From: Pocillopora verrucosa
Lineage: Eukaryota > Cnidaria > Anthozoa > Scleractinia > Pocilloporidae
DNA: 64,000 nt
NCBI RefSeq assembly: GCF_036669915.1
Contig: NC_089320.1
Coordinates: 16,261,339-16,325,338 of the forward strand
Direction of reading: 5' to 3'
Positions 1-12,943 of this stretch are shown in pieces. Under the pieces are notes generated by a model. It had not been told where the DNA came from and did no database searches. It worked only from the letters and a program-made list of their open reading frames with translations. The position numbers and the translations under genes were made by a program. Within the stretch, counting starts at the first letter, position 1, and every line of letters starts with the position of its first letter.

Positions 1-92
1 AATAAATAAATACAAATTACATGAAAAATAACTATCAAGCACTTAGATCTTACAAGTAATGTGTACATGTGATTACTGCTTTGCTTTCTCAG

Positions 93-765
93 GAATTGGA
101 TTCTTCTCAATTGAAAGAGTTGCAAGCAGCATTGAAAGGTTTTGTACAAAAGAATGAAACTCTTAAGATTGAAACTAAGGTGAGTAAACCACCACTGGCT
201 TTCTTTTCATCCTAGTAGAGTGGTCTTTTATACTACATTTCTAGTGCGCACTTGCTGTAATCTCTCCATTTAGCACTTTTTTGGCTTACTTTCCTCCAGA
301 CACTCTTAAGAGTTACTGGAGCTTGTAAGAGAGAGAGAGGGTTGGGGGGGGGGAGGTGGCTGGCTGGCTGGGGGGAAGCTTGAGAGGATATATAAAGTTA
401 GTCAATATTGTTTTTTGAGGTAGCATTATAACCAACAACATTTAATATTTGCCCTTCTGGGTCACTACAAACATAACCTAATTTGAAGAGGACTTTTTGA
501 CCAAAGAGATGTCTTCAGGCATCCTGTTTTTCATTTAAGAGCATGACTTTAAGCTTATGGACTAAGGCTAAAATTGCCACACAGATAAGATCACTGTAAC
601 ATTTAGAGCTTGCTCAGGGGTCTGCTAATGTTAACTTGTTACCTCCTATAGATCGACCCTTCAGTGATTGGAGGAATGGTTGTGGAAATTGGTGACAAAC
701 GCATAGACATGTCCATGGCCACAAAGATAAAGAACATCACAAATTCACTGCGAGAAAGTGTCTAA
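93..765 (+). CDS. ATP5PO: ATP synthase peripheral stalk subunit OSCP, mitochondrial (last two exons, 5' partial)
   Basis: OSCP joins the F1 head to the peripheral stalk of mitochondrial ATP synthase. Two coding exons are visible: 93-179 (29 codons, starting ELDSSQLKELQAAL, after a pyrimidine-rich AG acceptor and followed by GTGAGT) and 652-765 (37 codons plus TAA). Both are in phase 0. The last exon carries the family's C-terminal signature, IDPSVIGGMVVEIGDK followed by IDMS and a short helix ending RESV. Human OSCP ends with a closely similar segment (TDPSILGGMIVRIGEK, then VDMS). The N-terminal three quarters, including the targeting peptide, lies to the left of the window. The gene is convergent with the membrane protein gene that ends at 2372. 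Confidence 0.93.
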
Positions 766-806
766 TATTTTTGGAGTTGTAAGTTCTGAGATTTCCCAAG
801 TTGTTC

Positions 807-812
807 AATAAA
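807..812 (+). terminator. Polyadenylation signal of ATP5PO
   Basis: An AATAAA hexamer lies about 40 bases after the stop codon, followed by a T/G-rich stretch. It is the first such hexamer after the stop. Confidence 0.65.
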
Positions 813-2371
813 GGTTCGATTGTTTGATGACTAAAAATTAATTTGATTGTAATAATTTAATAAGTTGTGGAATATCTGCTCTTTGGATGTAGTGTAGTTG
901 AATATATATGAATGTTGAGAATCTTTTTAACTCTCAAGAATGCATTTACCCCCAAGTGTGATTTTCCTCATTGGGAAATAAATGGATGAGAAATTCTTAT
1001 GTTGATTAATTATAAGAATTTACTTTGGGATCAAATTGTCTAATTTCAGTGCTCAAGCGTGGTTTTTTTTAAAGAATTGGTTGCAATATCAGTAAGATTA
1101 TGCATGGGGGTGGGAGAGGGAGGGGGTTTGATTCAGTAACTAGGATGTCCTGATAAAATGCATACAATAAAGTTTCTTTTACATTATCTTTTTTTATATT
1201 TGAAAATGTTGTGCAGTTGTATTTTTTCACACCTGATTAAAACCTGATGTTAATGTGCACCTTCCTTAACTTAACAGTAAACAGCGACTACTCACTTGCT
1301 GAAGCCATCACCAAGAGTCTGGCAAATTCTATATTCATCAGTTAAAAAGGTTTAACTATCCACCACACCCCATATATTCTCTATGAAAATTATATCTCAC
1401 TCCCCACATAAAAATTTTAATATTTTGTGACTGTTAAGGGCCATGTAAAGGTAGGGGATTTTGTCCTCTATTTATCAAATGCATACCACTTTTCCATGTG
1501 TTTTGTCAGTTTTAAGGCACACATGTTATTAAGAACTGATAAGAATGAGCAACTACTAAGAACATTGTTTATTGTTTAAAATTACACAATAAAAATACAA
1601 TGTAATTCAAATGCCAAGCACTATGTATTGCTTTGTAAAATTGTATTTAACATTCTATTTTTAAATTATCTGAAATGATTTAAAACTTGTGACAGATAGT
1701 TGCCACATACAATTAAGGATGCATATGCTCCATTTCACAAATGTGGTCTACTTCTGTCTTGCAAAGACAAACTTTTCTTTCATTTGATTATTTACAAGTT
1801 ATAAAATTCTCTTTTATATCACAAAAGGGTTAAAATTTAAACTCCATTGCATTTCTCTAAGTTGCAGTTCTCTTACTGTTTAGACCGTAGTTGCATTGTT
1901 AAGTTACAATGAACTCAAAATGGAGAAGAAAGTTTTTCAAAACTTTTAAAACTAGGAAACCTTCTCTTGCTGTTTGAGAATGTGGAGTCCAACTAAGGAA
2001 ATGGAGCTAGTTTAGAGCACTGCATTCTTGCAGCATCTAATTAAGATTTTTGCTCTCATTATTTCCTTCTATTTTTGTTGTCATAAAAGGTAACATTTTC
2101 ATCAAATTTGATTGGTCCAGATCCACAACCAGCATAAAAATAAAGGGGTACCAGGAATTTTTTTTTCAATTGCATTGAATTAATTGGGTTGAAGGAAGAT
2201 GATTGGTTAAAATTGTTGACCAAATTATATTTTATTGGTTAAAAACATACTGTAACTATCAGTTGAAAGAATTAAAGCAGACATTTATGAGGAAATCCCC
2301 TTTAAAAGTGAACTAAAACACTGTCCATGTACCATACCAAAGTATGATCAGACTCAATCTGTAATGATCAA
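813..2371. other. Convergent intergenic region, no gene seen
   Basis: AT-rich sequence between two converging genes. It has no long reading frame and no recognisable coding similarity. It should contain the 3' UTRs of both neighbours. Confidence 0.5.
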
Positions 2372-5300
2372 CTAAATTTCCTTAGCACAACAAGCAGATA
2401 TAGCTCTTTTAGTTATGAACTCATCTTCCATCAACCAGAGGTGAAAACGAACCTGTTGCAAGAAATTTCTAAAGCTGCTGTGCTTAGCAAGGGGAAAGTC
2501 TCTCTCCATTCGTACATCATCATGAAAAGCTTCCTTGTTTTCTTTGCCTGATCGAAATGGGCCATATGCATGCACTTGTAGCTCATATTTTGCAACATAG
2601 TGCCTCAACACGATGTAGTGTTTTAGCCAGTCATCAGCACAGTAATGGATTGTGCGGGGGTCAGTTAGTATTTTGTGTTGTCTGTCAGTAAGTGTGGACT
2701 CCATCTCTTGTAAGGTTTTCTTTAGTTTTCCTGTTACAAGAATTAAACAAGTACAAATTTATTGATACTGTCATTTCTATTACATTGTATTTCATTGAAA
2801 GAGCACAGTAAAGGATCAGTTTCTTAAAATTTATGACAAAAAGAAATCTTTTAGTTTGTTGAAAATTGACTAGCAGTAGCATTCTCATATTTAAAAACTA
2901 GAGAAAGTGTAAATTGTATGGTAAAAAATTTTTTTCCCAGTTATATTTACCATAGTACATTTAGTGCTTACACAAGTTGGTATGAAGAATTGTAAGGGTT
3001 TTTTTATGCTAGACTGCTATTCCCAGGGTAAGAGTTTGTACTGTTTAGTGAGGAAGGTGGCTAACCAAATGATGGAGTTTTTTTCAGCCCTTATTTACCT
3101 TCAGACATTGTCTCTGTCTCAATTTCAAACTCACAGTTAAATTACTATAGGGATAAAGCCTTCCAGTGCATGATTTTCCAGCAAATATACTACACTTCTT
3201 GATTGTTAAATGAACTTCAACAGTTTTGTTCTTATTCTAATGATTTACTATAAATAACTCATTCTTACTTATGTTGTAACCAATGTTATAATTGTTCTCC
3301 AGAGCTTTACCACTTGTACCAGTTGTAGATAGTGAGACTTCTGCAAAAAGTTAAAGAAAAAACAAGTGATTTAGGGGAAAAACAAGACATTATGCAACAC
3401 ATATTCTATTAGTGGAGACCAGATAGAGAACTTGTCTTATTAAAATTTTGAGAAGAAATGTACATGTAAACCATATAACTTTACTCCAATTAAACTGTAA
3501 AGTACATCTTTGATGTATTTTAATTCCTATTAAGGAATTGTCTATAGATAGGAAAAGGTGAAGAACCATTCATGCTAACCTCTGGCAAGAGGACCTACGA
3601 GAAACTTTCTTGTAGTTGTGGAGTGATTATGAATGTAAAAGTTTGTCTTTATCTCAGCTAATTTAAAAGTCACTGTGTTTAATAGTTAAGGGTACCCATT
3701 TTGTCATTTGGTGTTGCCAAAGAAGTAGAGTTTCTTGTAGAAATCGTCTTGTGCTGTTTTGGCAGACCAGTGAAACATGTAGTTGACCATCAACTTGAGT
3801 TACTTTAGTTGCTCAAAAGCCTAGTTATCCAAAATTCACAAAGGCAGTTTGTTAACCTTTATCAGTTATGCATTTAACTTTTTCATTTTTGTGGAGCTCT
3901 GTAAACGTGAGAGTGCATGTATGGTCAGGGAAAGAGAGACTTGATGTCTTCAAGGGTGTGAAGCTGACTGGATTGTCTGTTGGTATTTTGTAAGATAAAG
4001 GAAATGTTATTTTTGAGAAGTACTCTGTACATCACCTCTTAGATTTTAAGAAAAAGCTTTGGTTGTTACTGTAGCATTTTCCAAAAATAGTTATTTTCCA
4101 GTTTAGATTATGTTTCTCTCTGTCATTATTCTCACCATGTTTCAGTTTGACATTTCATTGATGTCAAAAGGCAACATTTGAGTAAGTAGAAAACGCTTCA
4201 GCTGTTTTTGTTGTCACACATATATTGTATACCTACCAGGTATCACTGAATCTTTGGGAAGATAATCAGCCCCACCTGTGCCAATGTAGTCCAATGCTGG
4301 GTCCCCTGTTGAGGTCAGAATAACCTATCATTTATATTTATTAGTCACATTGATCACATGATCAATTTTGAGTCAAGATGAGATTTATGGGTTGGGATAA
4401 ATCAATGAATTTTGCTATCCCCCTCCCTCCTCGCCCATGGGTTCACAGTTTGTTGAGAATTAATATTTGATCTTGTCAGTCTGAGAATTTTTGTTTCAGG
4501 AAGGCATGATGTGAGGGGAATCCAGATCTCCTGGCTGAACCCTTCCTCTCAATCTGCCACTGAGCATAAATGAGGGTAGCCAAATTAAGACTCAAAATTT
4601 GAAATTTTTCAAATAAACTGTTGAGTCTCTTTACTACAGCACTTACTTTCCACACTTGATAACAAATGCTTACCATATTGTAACGACTTTTTAACCAATA
4701 TCTTCAATACTTTCCATTCCTTTGGACTATATCCAAGAGTGAAACAAACTCGTAGGATCAATAGGGGAAGAAGCCTTGGTGATGCCATAAGCTGTTAGAA
4801 AAGTACACCCGGTTAAAAAGAGAAATTAGAGTGAGAAATAAAGGCTTAATGGCCCTGAGTGCACTTGAATGTGGGATGTAAGGTTGGGTTTCAATTCAGT
4901 TGGCTGGGTCACTGTGTCAAGTTACTACCACCTTACTAGCCTGCAGAACAGGTGAAATTTGTTTACAATTTTCAGATGAATGGAGACAAACAGGGTTTAA
5001 TTTTTTTTTTTTTTTTTTTGCACTCCTCCTCTTAAACCTGACTCGCACTTTATGCTCAGCTAGCGTTTGCCTCTGTTGGCCTGAGAATTGTCAAAAATAA
5101 TTACATTTTTTCTGCTGGGTATCACCTCACCAAACAAATTGCAACAACATAATCCAAGTGTGATTACCTCATCAATGGTTCCGAAGATAGCTTGTGCCAT
5201 GAAAATCAATAATGTCTTGGGAAAACCATAAGTCTTACATATTATATCACAACTCATCCAGTGGTTGGTCTGATTAACACGTGGTGGAATCTTGGCTGTA

Positions 5301-8300
5301 AGGAGTTGATTTTAAACTTTTAAAAATTGACTAGTTATCAGTGGGAATAATACTTCATTATTGAAGCTTTCCAAATGTGATAAGTTTGCTACCCAATTTA
5401 TGACTGTTTCAGGTTGCTCTCATTCACCCTCTCATATTTCTTTGTGAGAGGGTACAGAGGTTTCAAGCACTTTCTCAATTTCAAACTGACAGCTTGTTTG
5501 TTTTAATTATTTCAAGAATAGTTTGAATGAAATAGTGAAGTCTACCAAATTAGGCCTACCACACAACAAATTACAGCTAGTGAGCAAGCTCTAACTGGTG
5601 CTGTGGCATGACTGGGGCAGCAATAAGTGATGTAAAAGCTGACAAGAGAAGGAGGGCTGGGATTAAAATGTTTTTGCTACTCGACATGCTATGAGCACTG
5701 ATGGTGGCCTATTCTCTGGCTACCTAAGTAATTATGCCACTTACGTTCAAAGCTATGACTGATTGCTTGACAGAGGCACAAAACAAGTGTCCACAAGACA
5801 GGATTGAAGTACCAGTGCATCAGATTGAATGCATTATAGTATTTCACATGGTTTGACAGGTGATTTGTATGATTCCAACAAGTTTCACAGTTCAAGCTCT
5901 GCAGTGCAGAATTCTTCACAGCCATTTGAAAAGTGATGTTTGCAAGAATGTACATGACAGCCAAAGGCACAATCATGAAAAACTAAGGAGAAAGGAAAAT
6001 TATTATTTTGGTAGGGGAAATTAAGAGGGATTTAGACAATGGTATAAATGTGGTTAAAAAATTAATGCAACACATACAATGACAGAAGTTTTGTGATTCC
6101 TGATGGATTTTAAAAATGATCTTGCCCCTGAGATTTATGATTATAAACTGAGGCATGATGCTTCCAGTCACAGTGCCAGTTGGGCTAACCTTTAACACTG
6201 TAACATTGGTATTCATGTGCCTCATACTGTACTCTACATTAACTAAGGTGCTGAAAAGGAAAATTTGTCAAAGAATCAAGAGTTTCTTTAGTTAATTTCC
6301 TCTGTTCTCATCACATTAATGTGTGATTCAGTGGTTATATTGTAAGGAGAAATTAGATGCTAGTCACTCTCAATGGTTTAGGGTTAACACTTGAGAACCA
6401 GAAGCTGTATGGTGTCCATGCTCTTCCTATTGGGGAGGAACAAAGGAGCAAAGACCTAACATGTGAGGGCTGCAAAATCAAGCCTAGTTTAAGAACTCCA
6501 AAAAAAGGTCAACACTTTGGCATCTTTAGATTAATGAATAACCCTAACATTAAATTTCATTTACATCGAAGTCTCATCAAGTATTCTTTTTACAGTCTGC
6601 CATATGATTTTTATGATGTTAGTTTGGAGAATTTGATATTGGATTGACTCTTAATCCCTTAATTGATATTTTTTTTTTATTCTCATCACTTGTTGGTTTG
6701 ATACTTTTAATATTGTAAGCAAAAATTATATCTTGGTGAGTCATGGGAGTTAAAGGGTTAATGAATTTTACGAAGACTACATACCCCCATACAAGGTGTT
6801 CTTTGGATAAGACCCCACAAACAATACCAGAAGAGAAGAAAGAAAGCAAAGACAGCAGCTCCATTCCAAACAAGCACTTCAGTGTTGGCTAATGTGTAGC
6901 AGTCATGATCAAATCTCCACTGGGCGAAGAAACATAGCATCATCATAACAATCAGTGGCTAGGAGAAAAAAGATATGAACAGAAATGTCACTCTTTTTAA
7001 ATGGGCTCATTGAAAGTTATACACAACTTAAAACCTGAAAACCTTGCCAAAACAATGTTAACTCCCTTTAAGACCTCTTGGATAGGTGACGCTTAGTAAC
7101 CTAACACCAGGAACTTAGAAAAAAAATACCAGAAGTTCAGTTCAATGGATCCCACTGGGAAAATGCTTAATTTCCTTTGCTGCCTTTGTGATCATACAGT
7201 TTCTGTTGTTTGCAAAGTGACATATATGGTCTATTGGTTAAATGATAACCATGTAGCCATAAAAATTGGGTGAGTAGCAACCATGTGCCCATGATTTGGG
7301 CATGTAAAGACCTAATCTTGATTTTTCCACAAGCTTGTGGAAAATAATACTGGCCTTGACTTCTTGGAAAAAACATAACAAAAACAGAGGTGCTCAATTC
7401 ATACTGGCCAATACTGGGTCTTACATTACACAGAATTATTTACTACCAGTTAATGAAAAGAGGAAGGGCACTACATATTGTTGGAGTCTGTAGGACAAGT
7501 CCATATTAATCTAATGCAAGACACTATACTTTTTTCAAACCTACCATGAATAAATAGTGTCCAAGCTTTGTTTTAAATCTCAAGTGAAATATTTCAACAA
7601 GGTACAGTTGATAGTACAGACTTAAACCAGTTACATTGGTCAATGGTGCCACAAAGAACATGGCCAAAAATCTTGTGAACCAGTTTTCTGAACGCAGGAT
7701 TGGATCACAGCAAGGCCGCCAACAAGACATCTCCCAGGAATCTGGCCAGTAACGTTTGGCACGCGGTGGTTGCTATGAAAACAAAGGAGATCTGTAAGTT
7801 AGTTTAAAGATATACTGTTTTTATACTGACTTGATCTTAAATTGATCTGTAACTCTCTTATTGATATGACATTTTCAATCATGAGATATGGTTGAGGTAT
7901 ATGAACTAGACTTTTAAAAGGGAAAGAAGATGATGACTTAATCAATTCAGTAAGTTTTCTTTTCTGCAGGATCACTGATGTAAAATTAAGAGCAAGATGT
8001 TTTGGTCACTTAAATGTCAAAAGAACCTGCAAGACTTATTGTCAGGTAAATATCTAAAGAAAACATTTGTGAGGCACAATGCAAAAAATAGAATAGGAGA
8101 GACCAATTTCTCCTATTCTATTTACAAACATGACACTATTGACATTGCTGATCCTAGCAGTATGCAGGACGCATGTCATATGAACTTTGTAATAGACCTC
8201 ACTCACTGAAGAGTCTCTGTGGCTTAGTGGTAAAGTATTGGAGCACGGAATCTGAAGGTCTGAGGTTCAATTCTTTATGGGAACTCAGAATTTTTTCTTT

Positions 8301-10054
8301 CTCCCACACTCGTGACAAGACAACAAACATCTTTCTCCACATATAGGGAAGTTCTGATATTTACCCCTAGCAGAGGGTCCAGTTCATGTGTTGCACTTAA
8401 ATACTCTAGACTACCACTTGTTTCAGCTTCAGCATCTACTTGATCCATTGGTCCCTCTATAACTGCAGATTCTCTGGCTCTACGTCGTGCCATGGAACCA
8501 TATGTCCCTTCAACCAGTCTTGTTGATGTACGACGCTGAATATCATCTCTTATTTCCCCGTTATGTACTATTAATTCATCCCATATTGGATCTGAAAATT
8601 TCATAATTTACAGTTTTTTGTATGTTCTACCCATTAATTGCAAAAGTAGTTGCCATGTGCTACACAAATAGTAGCTGTGATGGCTGAAATCTACACTTCT
8701 TCTTTCATCTTTCGAGGTCAAAGTAGCTGGATAGTAACAGGAACAAGGAGAATTACATTCATTGTCAATTTCAGAAAACAAATTCCTCCACACCTCATCG
8801 CTATACTTATAATAACAGCCAAAGTTTTTTGATAGCTGATGGGTACTTACGATTGTAGACTCTGTGACTGGCATCATATTCATGATCTTGTTCAGTAACT
8901 ACGCCCAAATACTGACCCTCACTGTCACAGTATGGTATAGTAAATTTCACCAACCCACCAGGCGCTCTTAGAATGTCATCTGTCATTAAAAGTTTTACTT
9001 CTGAGCGGTAACTTGTACAATTTTCCTCTTTTGGTTTTATCCTTTTCAAGAAAGCTTGGAGTCCTGCAAACTTTATCTGCAACAAAAATTTTAAGAATCA
9101 CTCTACCAGTAAGCAGGGGAAGCTACAAATTCTAAAATAACGAAGTAATCATGGTTATAATATTGCTGATGATAATAATGATACATGAAGGTGGGGTGCC
9201 TAAGATAAAACAGGCTGGCTCATCCTAGGTGGGTTAATGTGGAGGAATTAAGCCTAGACCATTTATTCACAAATCAGATTAAATATGTCAATGGATAGTG
9301 ATTTAAGTGTGTAGTCTACCACTGAGTTACTATAAAATAATATAATAAAAACATGAACCTGCCTTCTTGTTAGGTTTTGAATGAGTAGTAGATTTACACT
9401 AAAAATAGGAAATAATTATTTTCTCTTGATTTCCATGCATGAGAGCTGACTTGTGTCTTGCTTTTATTAACCAACACCCAATAGAAATCTTCAGCTTTTA
9501 ATCATAAAAAAAGAAATGAAATCACTTTTCAACCTTAAATGCTGCACTCATGTCATAGAGAGTAATGGTTTATGGTAGAAAAGGTATCATAGTCTATGGG
9601 GTCATAAAATACCATTTGGTTGTCATCCTACTAAAGAGGCTGTTGGATGATTACTGCCTGTTGGTTGGGTGTTTTAGGTTTTGTCCTTGTGGGTATATTA
9701 ATGACTAGAATTTTATTGGAAGACCACCTTCAACATGTAGTAAAATTTTTGTTAACTCTAGAACACCAGGTTTGACAAAGACTTCTTAAGTCTCACCTCA
9801 TATTGTGTATCCTCCTCACCATGGTGACGCTGATCAGGCCACTGTGGTCCTGCAGTAGCCCCACCTAAAGAATGATCCTGATTTCTGCGAGTGAGTGGCT
9901 TAAAATTTTTGCCAAAATCAACAAAAAGGACAATTTTATCTCCAATATCAGCAAAGTTGGGAAAGTGATTTCCTGATGAACACATTCGTACCAGTGGCTT
10001 GTTCCGATGTTCAGGAGGTTGGTGCTGTGGTGCAGTGCAGCAACAACTTCCCAT
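2372..10054 (-). CDS. Multi-pass membrane protein with Mpo1/DUF962-like core (698 aa, 11 coding exons)
   Basis: Exons in coding order: 9797-10054, 8851-9076, 8365-8591, 7545-7772, 6785-6958, 5745-5982, 5168-5295, 4674-4791, 4237-4305, 3269-3340, 2372-2730. All junctions are GT-AG and the phases join to 2097 nt (698 codons plus TAG). The ATG at 10054 is chosen because it gives MGSCCC, a typical myristoylation plus palmitoylation motif. Residues 1-240 are hydrophilic, and residues ~260-520 hold several hydrophobic helices. Within these, FHLRFKTKLGHYLFMP (about 299-314), QAISHSFE (about 443-450) and the SPRLLPLLILRVCFTLGY segment (about 497-514) resemble the three conserved blocks of Mpo1/DUF962 proteins. 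Those are ER membrane 2-hydroxy fatty acid dioxygenases in which histidines bind iron; H300, H309 and H447 are the candidates here. The last ~120 residues are soluble and unrecognised. The gene model is solid. The family call is inference from motif order. Confidence 0.72.
6239..6389 (+). repeat. MITE-like repeat fragment in intron 5 of the Mpo1-like gene
   Basis: The sequence from GGTGCTGAAAAGG through AGGAGAAATTAGATGC to TTTAGGGTTAA matches a MITE at about 42616-42810 (minus strand) in the same order of blocks. Elements of this type end in TTAACCCTTT-like inverted ends. The left end is missing or diverged here. Confidence 0.6.
6612..6766 (+). repeat. MITE-like repeat (second family) near exon 5 of the Mpo1-like gene
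   Basis: Starts TTAGTTTGGAGAATTTG and ends CATGGGAGTTAAAGGGTTAA. The same order of blocks occurs at 51007-51152. It ends about 18 bases short of the 5' splice site of the exon at 6785-6958, so it replaces most of the proximal intron sequence. Confidence 0.6.
8086..8345 (+). repeat. tRNA-derived SINE with terminal hairpin, copy 1
   Basis: The core at 8211-8286 is tRNA-like: a box A-like segment (TGGCTTAGTGGT) and a box B-like segment (GGTTCAATTC), bracketed by GAGTCTC and a complementary GGGA(A)CTC. A second copy lies on the minus strand at 32848-33113, with shared flanks on both sides of the tRNA-like part. This copy begins with a 15-bp perfect hairpin (8086-8100 pairing with 8109-8123). It ends about 20 bases from the 5' splice site of the exon at 8365-8591. 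Confidence 0.75.
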
Positions 10055-12354
10055 TGTCACACCTCTTTCTTGAAGACACTATCTGTTGATGACACACTTC
10101 ACTTTATCTCTACTGATAACTAAGGATGGTACCAGTTACATTGTACAGAGGAAGATGGAGTAATGTATGTATTTTTTACTATGCAGAGGGGAAATATAGG
10201 AGGCCTTGTTGACTGTATGATTAATTTAGTTCGTTAATTTTGAACAACACTAGAGCTCATCGCTCCTCATGTTAAATGTGCAATTTGTTGTACTTTGCAA
10301 CTTGTGGAAGACTAGTCACAATCGCTTCCAACTTTTAAAGGACGATTTGAGTATGAATAAGTAATTTAATAGGAAAATGTTATTTTTTTCCGGTTTGGAG
10401 GTAAAGAGATAAAATGTGACGGAGAAAAATTGATTAGGAAGAAAAAAATAAATATCGCAATGATCTCTTTCCACTATTTCCACTATCATGTTCGATAACC
10501 GGTCGCTTTTGGAAAATGGGTCCATAACGAACTCGACAAACGTGTCTGCGGCATAATTGTGGAAAGCGGAAGCAAATAACTGCGCATTCGTCTATCCATA
10601 TCGGTCAGCTTCAAAATTTTGCTTACTTAGTCAACTTCGGATATCGGTTTAAACACGTTGCCTTCGATTTCTTAGGTGATGAACAAAACACAGACCCTAA
10701 GTCCATGGACTACCCCAATGGACTACTAGATTTGGACTAGCCCCGCAATGACAATGTATTATGGAAATGCTACTGAACTAGTCGTTTTAGTGCAACAGAG
10801 GAGAAACCGTCTGCTTTGCGAATTTCTCTTAAAATAAAGATTGACCCTTTTTCATCGTAGGAAACTGAAACTTATGGTAAATGGACAATAGCATGTGTTT
10901 GATGGCCGAGGCCAAGCATCGAAAATTGCATCATAATTAATAATCAAGGGGTCCACTTAAAAATTCACCACGGATTATTTGGATGTGCTTTCCATTTTAG
11001 CAAACCTTTGACTGGACTTTTAAACAAAGATTTTACTTTAGAAGAAGGGCTGTGGGATAGTTTGTGGAGAAAAGATGTCAATAGAGCACGCAATTCTACA
11101 GAACGAAAATGTTGCACAAATCTTGATCCCGTTAAATCAAAATTCGTCTGCACAGTATTCTCACCTTAAAAGTTGACCCGCTGGAAAATCTTGCTTAGCG
11201 CACTACGCTGAGTAGTTTTCCCTCTTAATTCGATACACACGATTGATGAAGTATTGTCTAATGTAATGGAACTTTATACCACGCGGTAATGCTATTATTA
11301 TGATTCTTCATGGAAAGGCAGGAAGATGTATCGCATTACGAGATTACTACGCCATTCACAAGGAGTCATATGATCTCTCATGTGACGGAATTTATTCCGG
11401 ATTCCTGTTTCTGGGAAAATCTCGGAATTAAGAAGAACAACAAGTAATGCTCTCGCCTAAATTAAAGATGCATTCCGTGGAAGTGAAAATTTAAATCCAG
11501 TCTTTTTTAATGATACGAAACTTCGTGGAGGTTTACAATGACGAGAAAAATATCTTCTTTAGAGATGTGCGTATCAATTTCCGCACAAACTTAACGCAGG
11601 GGATTCCCCAAGTTTTGCGTATGGTTCCAAACTCATTACCACAAATCAGTTCGAGATGGAATGAGTCACTACTTTATCACGAGTTCATTATGAAACTGCA
11701 ATTGATTTAAAAGCAGTTTTTATGCATTTAGGCATATATTTTTAGGAAAGTTGCTAAACGTGACCCGATGGGTTACCCAGTAGCAGTCACGCAAGAAGTA
11801 ACTTTGTGCATGGAGAAAGAAACAGTAAAACGCATTTTTCTTTTTTTTAAACGGAGTATTTCAGGGCTTTCAATAGCAACCTTCTCGTCACTCTTCATTA
11901 ACCTCTGCTGGCTCATTTTCCTGAGCTGGAGGCTGGTCAAACATCACAGATGACAGTTATTGGCCTATGTACTTTAATGTTCCTCAATAACATCAAAGTA
12001 CGTAAGCCAATAAACTTAAGTTTAATTTAGAACAGTAAAGCCTTTGCACTTTTATTCATTTCTTTTTTTCTTGTATTTGTTAACTCAAACAATGACATGC
12101 TCTGACAATCACACCCTCCTTTCTTCACCTTTAGACCGTTGCGTGACTTAAGTTCTATTCAGTTAAAGTGACGCTGGGGATTCCCGAGGTTTGCTGATGC
12201 AAGACGCATTTTCCCCAAACAAATAGAAACTGAATTGATCATTGTTATATCACGAGTTCATGTTTGAAATAGTTCTGATTTGAAGATGAGGCTCTTACAT
12301 CATTGTATACACGAAGGGAAAAAGACGTATGATATGATTCCTGAGCGATATCGT
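10055..12354. other. Upstream region of the Mpo1-like gene and left flank of the TPR array; no gene supported
   Basis: The part near 10.06-10.66 kb should hold the promoter and 5' UTR of the minus-strand membrane protein gene, but no clear TATA box is seen. Short open frames further on (for example 11510-11710) show no recognisable similarity and no splice or codon evidence. Two weakly similar stretches (about 11590-11710 and 12165-12280, both with GGGGATTCCC and a later ATCACGAGTTCAT) suggest an old local duplication. Confidence 0.4.
11957..12013. repeat. Short imperfect inverted repeat (hairpin)
   Basis: Arms of about 25 bases, TTATTGGCCTATGTACTTTA at the left and its near-complement ending GTAAGCCAATAA at the right, separated by a few bases. 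It could be the remains of a small foldback element. Confidence 0.5.
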
Positions 12355-12943
12355 GAAAAACGCGTCTTCTTCAGTTTGAGGAGAGTTTCGCATGCTGTTT
12401 TAAAAAAAGGATTTTATTTGGAGGTTCGTCTGTTCTATTATTCGCCATTCTTTTTTATATTTTACTTTAACTTTGGCCCATGTGCAACTCTGGCAAAATC
12501 ATCTTGTTCTGTCAAGTGCTTCTCATCGGGGTTAACCGTTAGCCTTAAAACAGCAAACCAAAGTTTAGCCATCAAGCGTAAAAAATGACAAATTTTAACT
12601 GTTATTCGTGAAAAAAGTTAACCTTAAAATTATTTCTTAAATACCATGTGTCATTTTAAAAGTGTCAAAACTTAGACTGTTATAAGTCTTGGTTTGTGAA
12701 TTGTAACCATTGTGGGAAACAGGAAATTATTCTATATCAACCTAATAGAAGCTCGATCTCGAATTACCCTTGTTGCTTCACTCTAATGGTAAAAAAAGCG
12801 AGAAGTAGATGTGTTTCAGAACAATTAAAAATTAATTTTTAACATTTCTGTTGACCGTAACAGAAAGAAATTAACCGTAAAATGGCCAAAATTGCAACAA
12901 AAATTCTCGCACTCTTTAAGCATTGATCACGACATTGTGTTCA

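Noticed and set aside
6357-6647. 96-codon plus-strand frame
   Set aside because: It spans the end of one MITE-like repeat and the start of another within an intron of a gene on the other strand.
8211-8286. Functional tRNA gene
   Set aside because: Acceptor and T-arm-like parts exist, but there is no proper anticodon stem and no terminator run at the right place. The second copy shares non-tRNA flanks, so it is a SINE.
11510-11710. Small gene of 66 codons
   Set aside because: No recognisable similarity, splice context or promoter. A similar block nearby (12165-12280) does not keep the frame.
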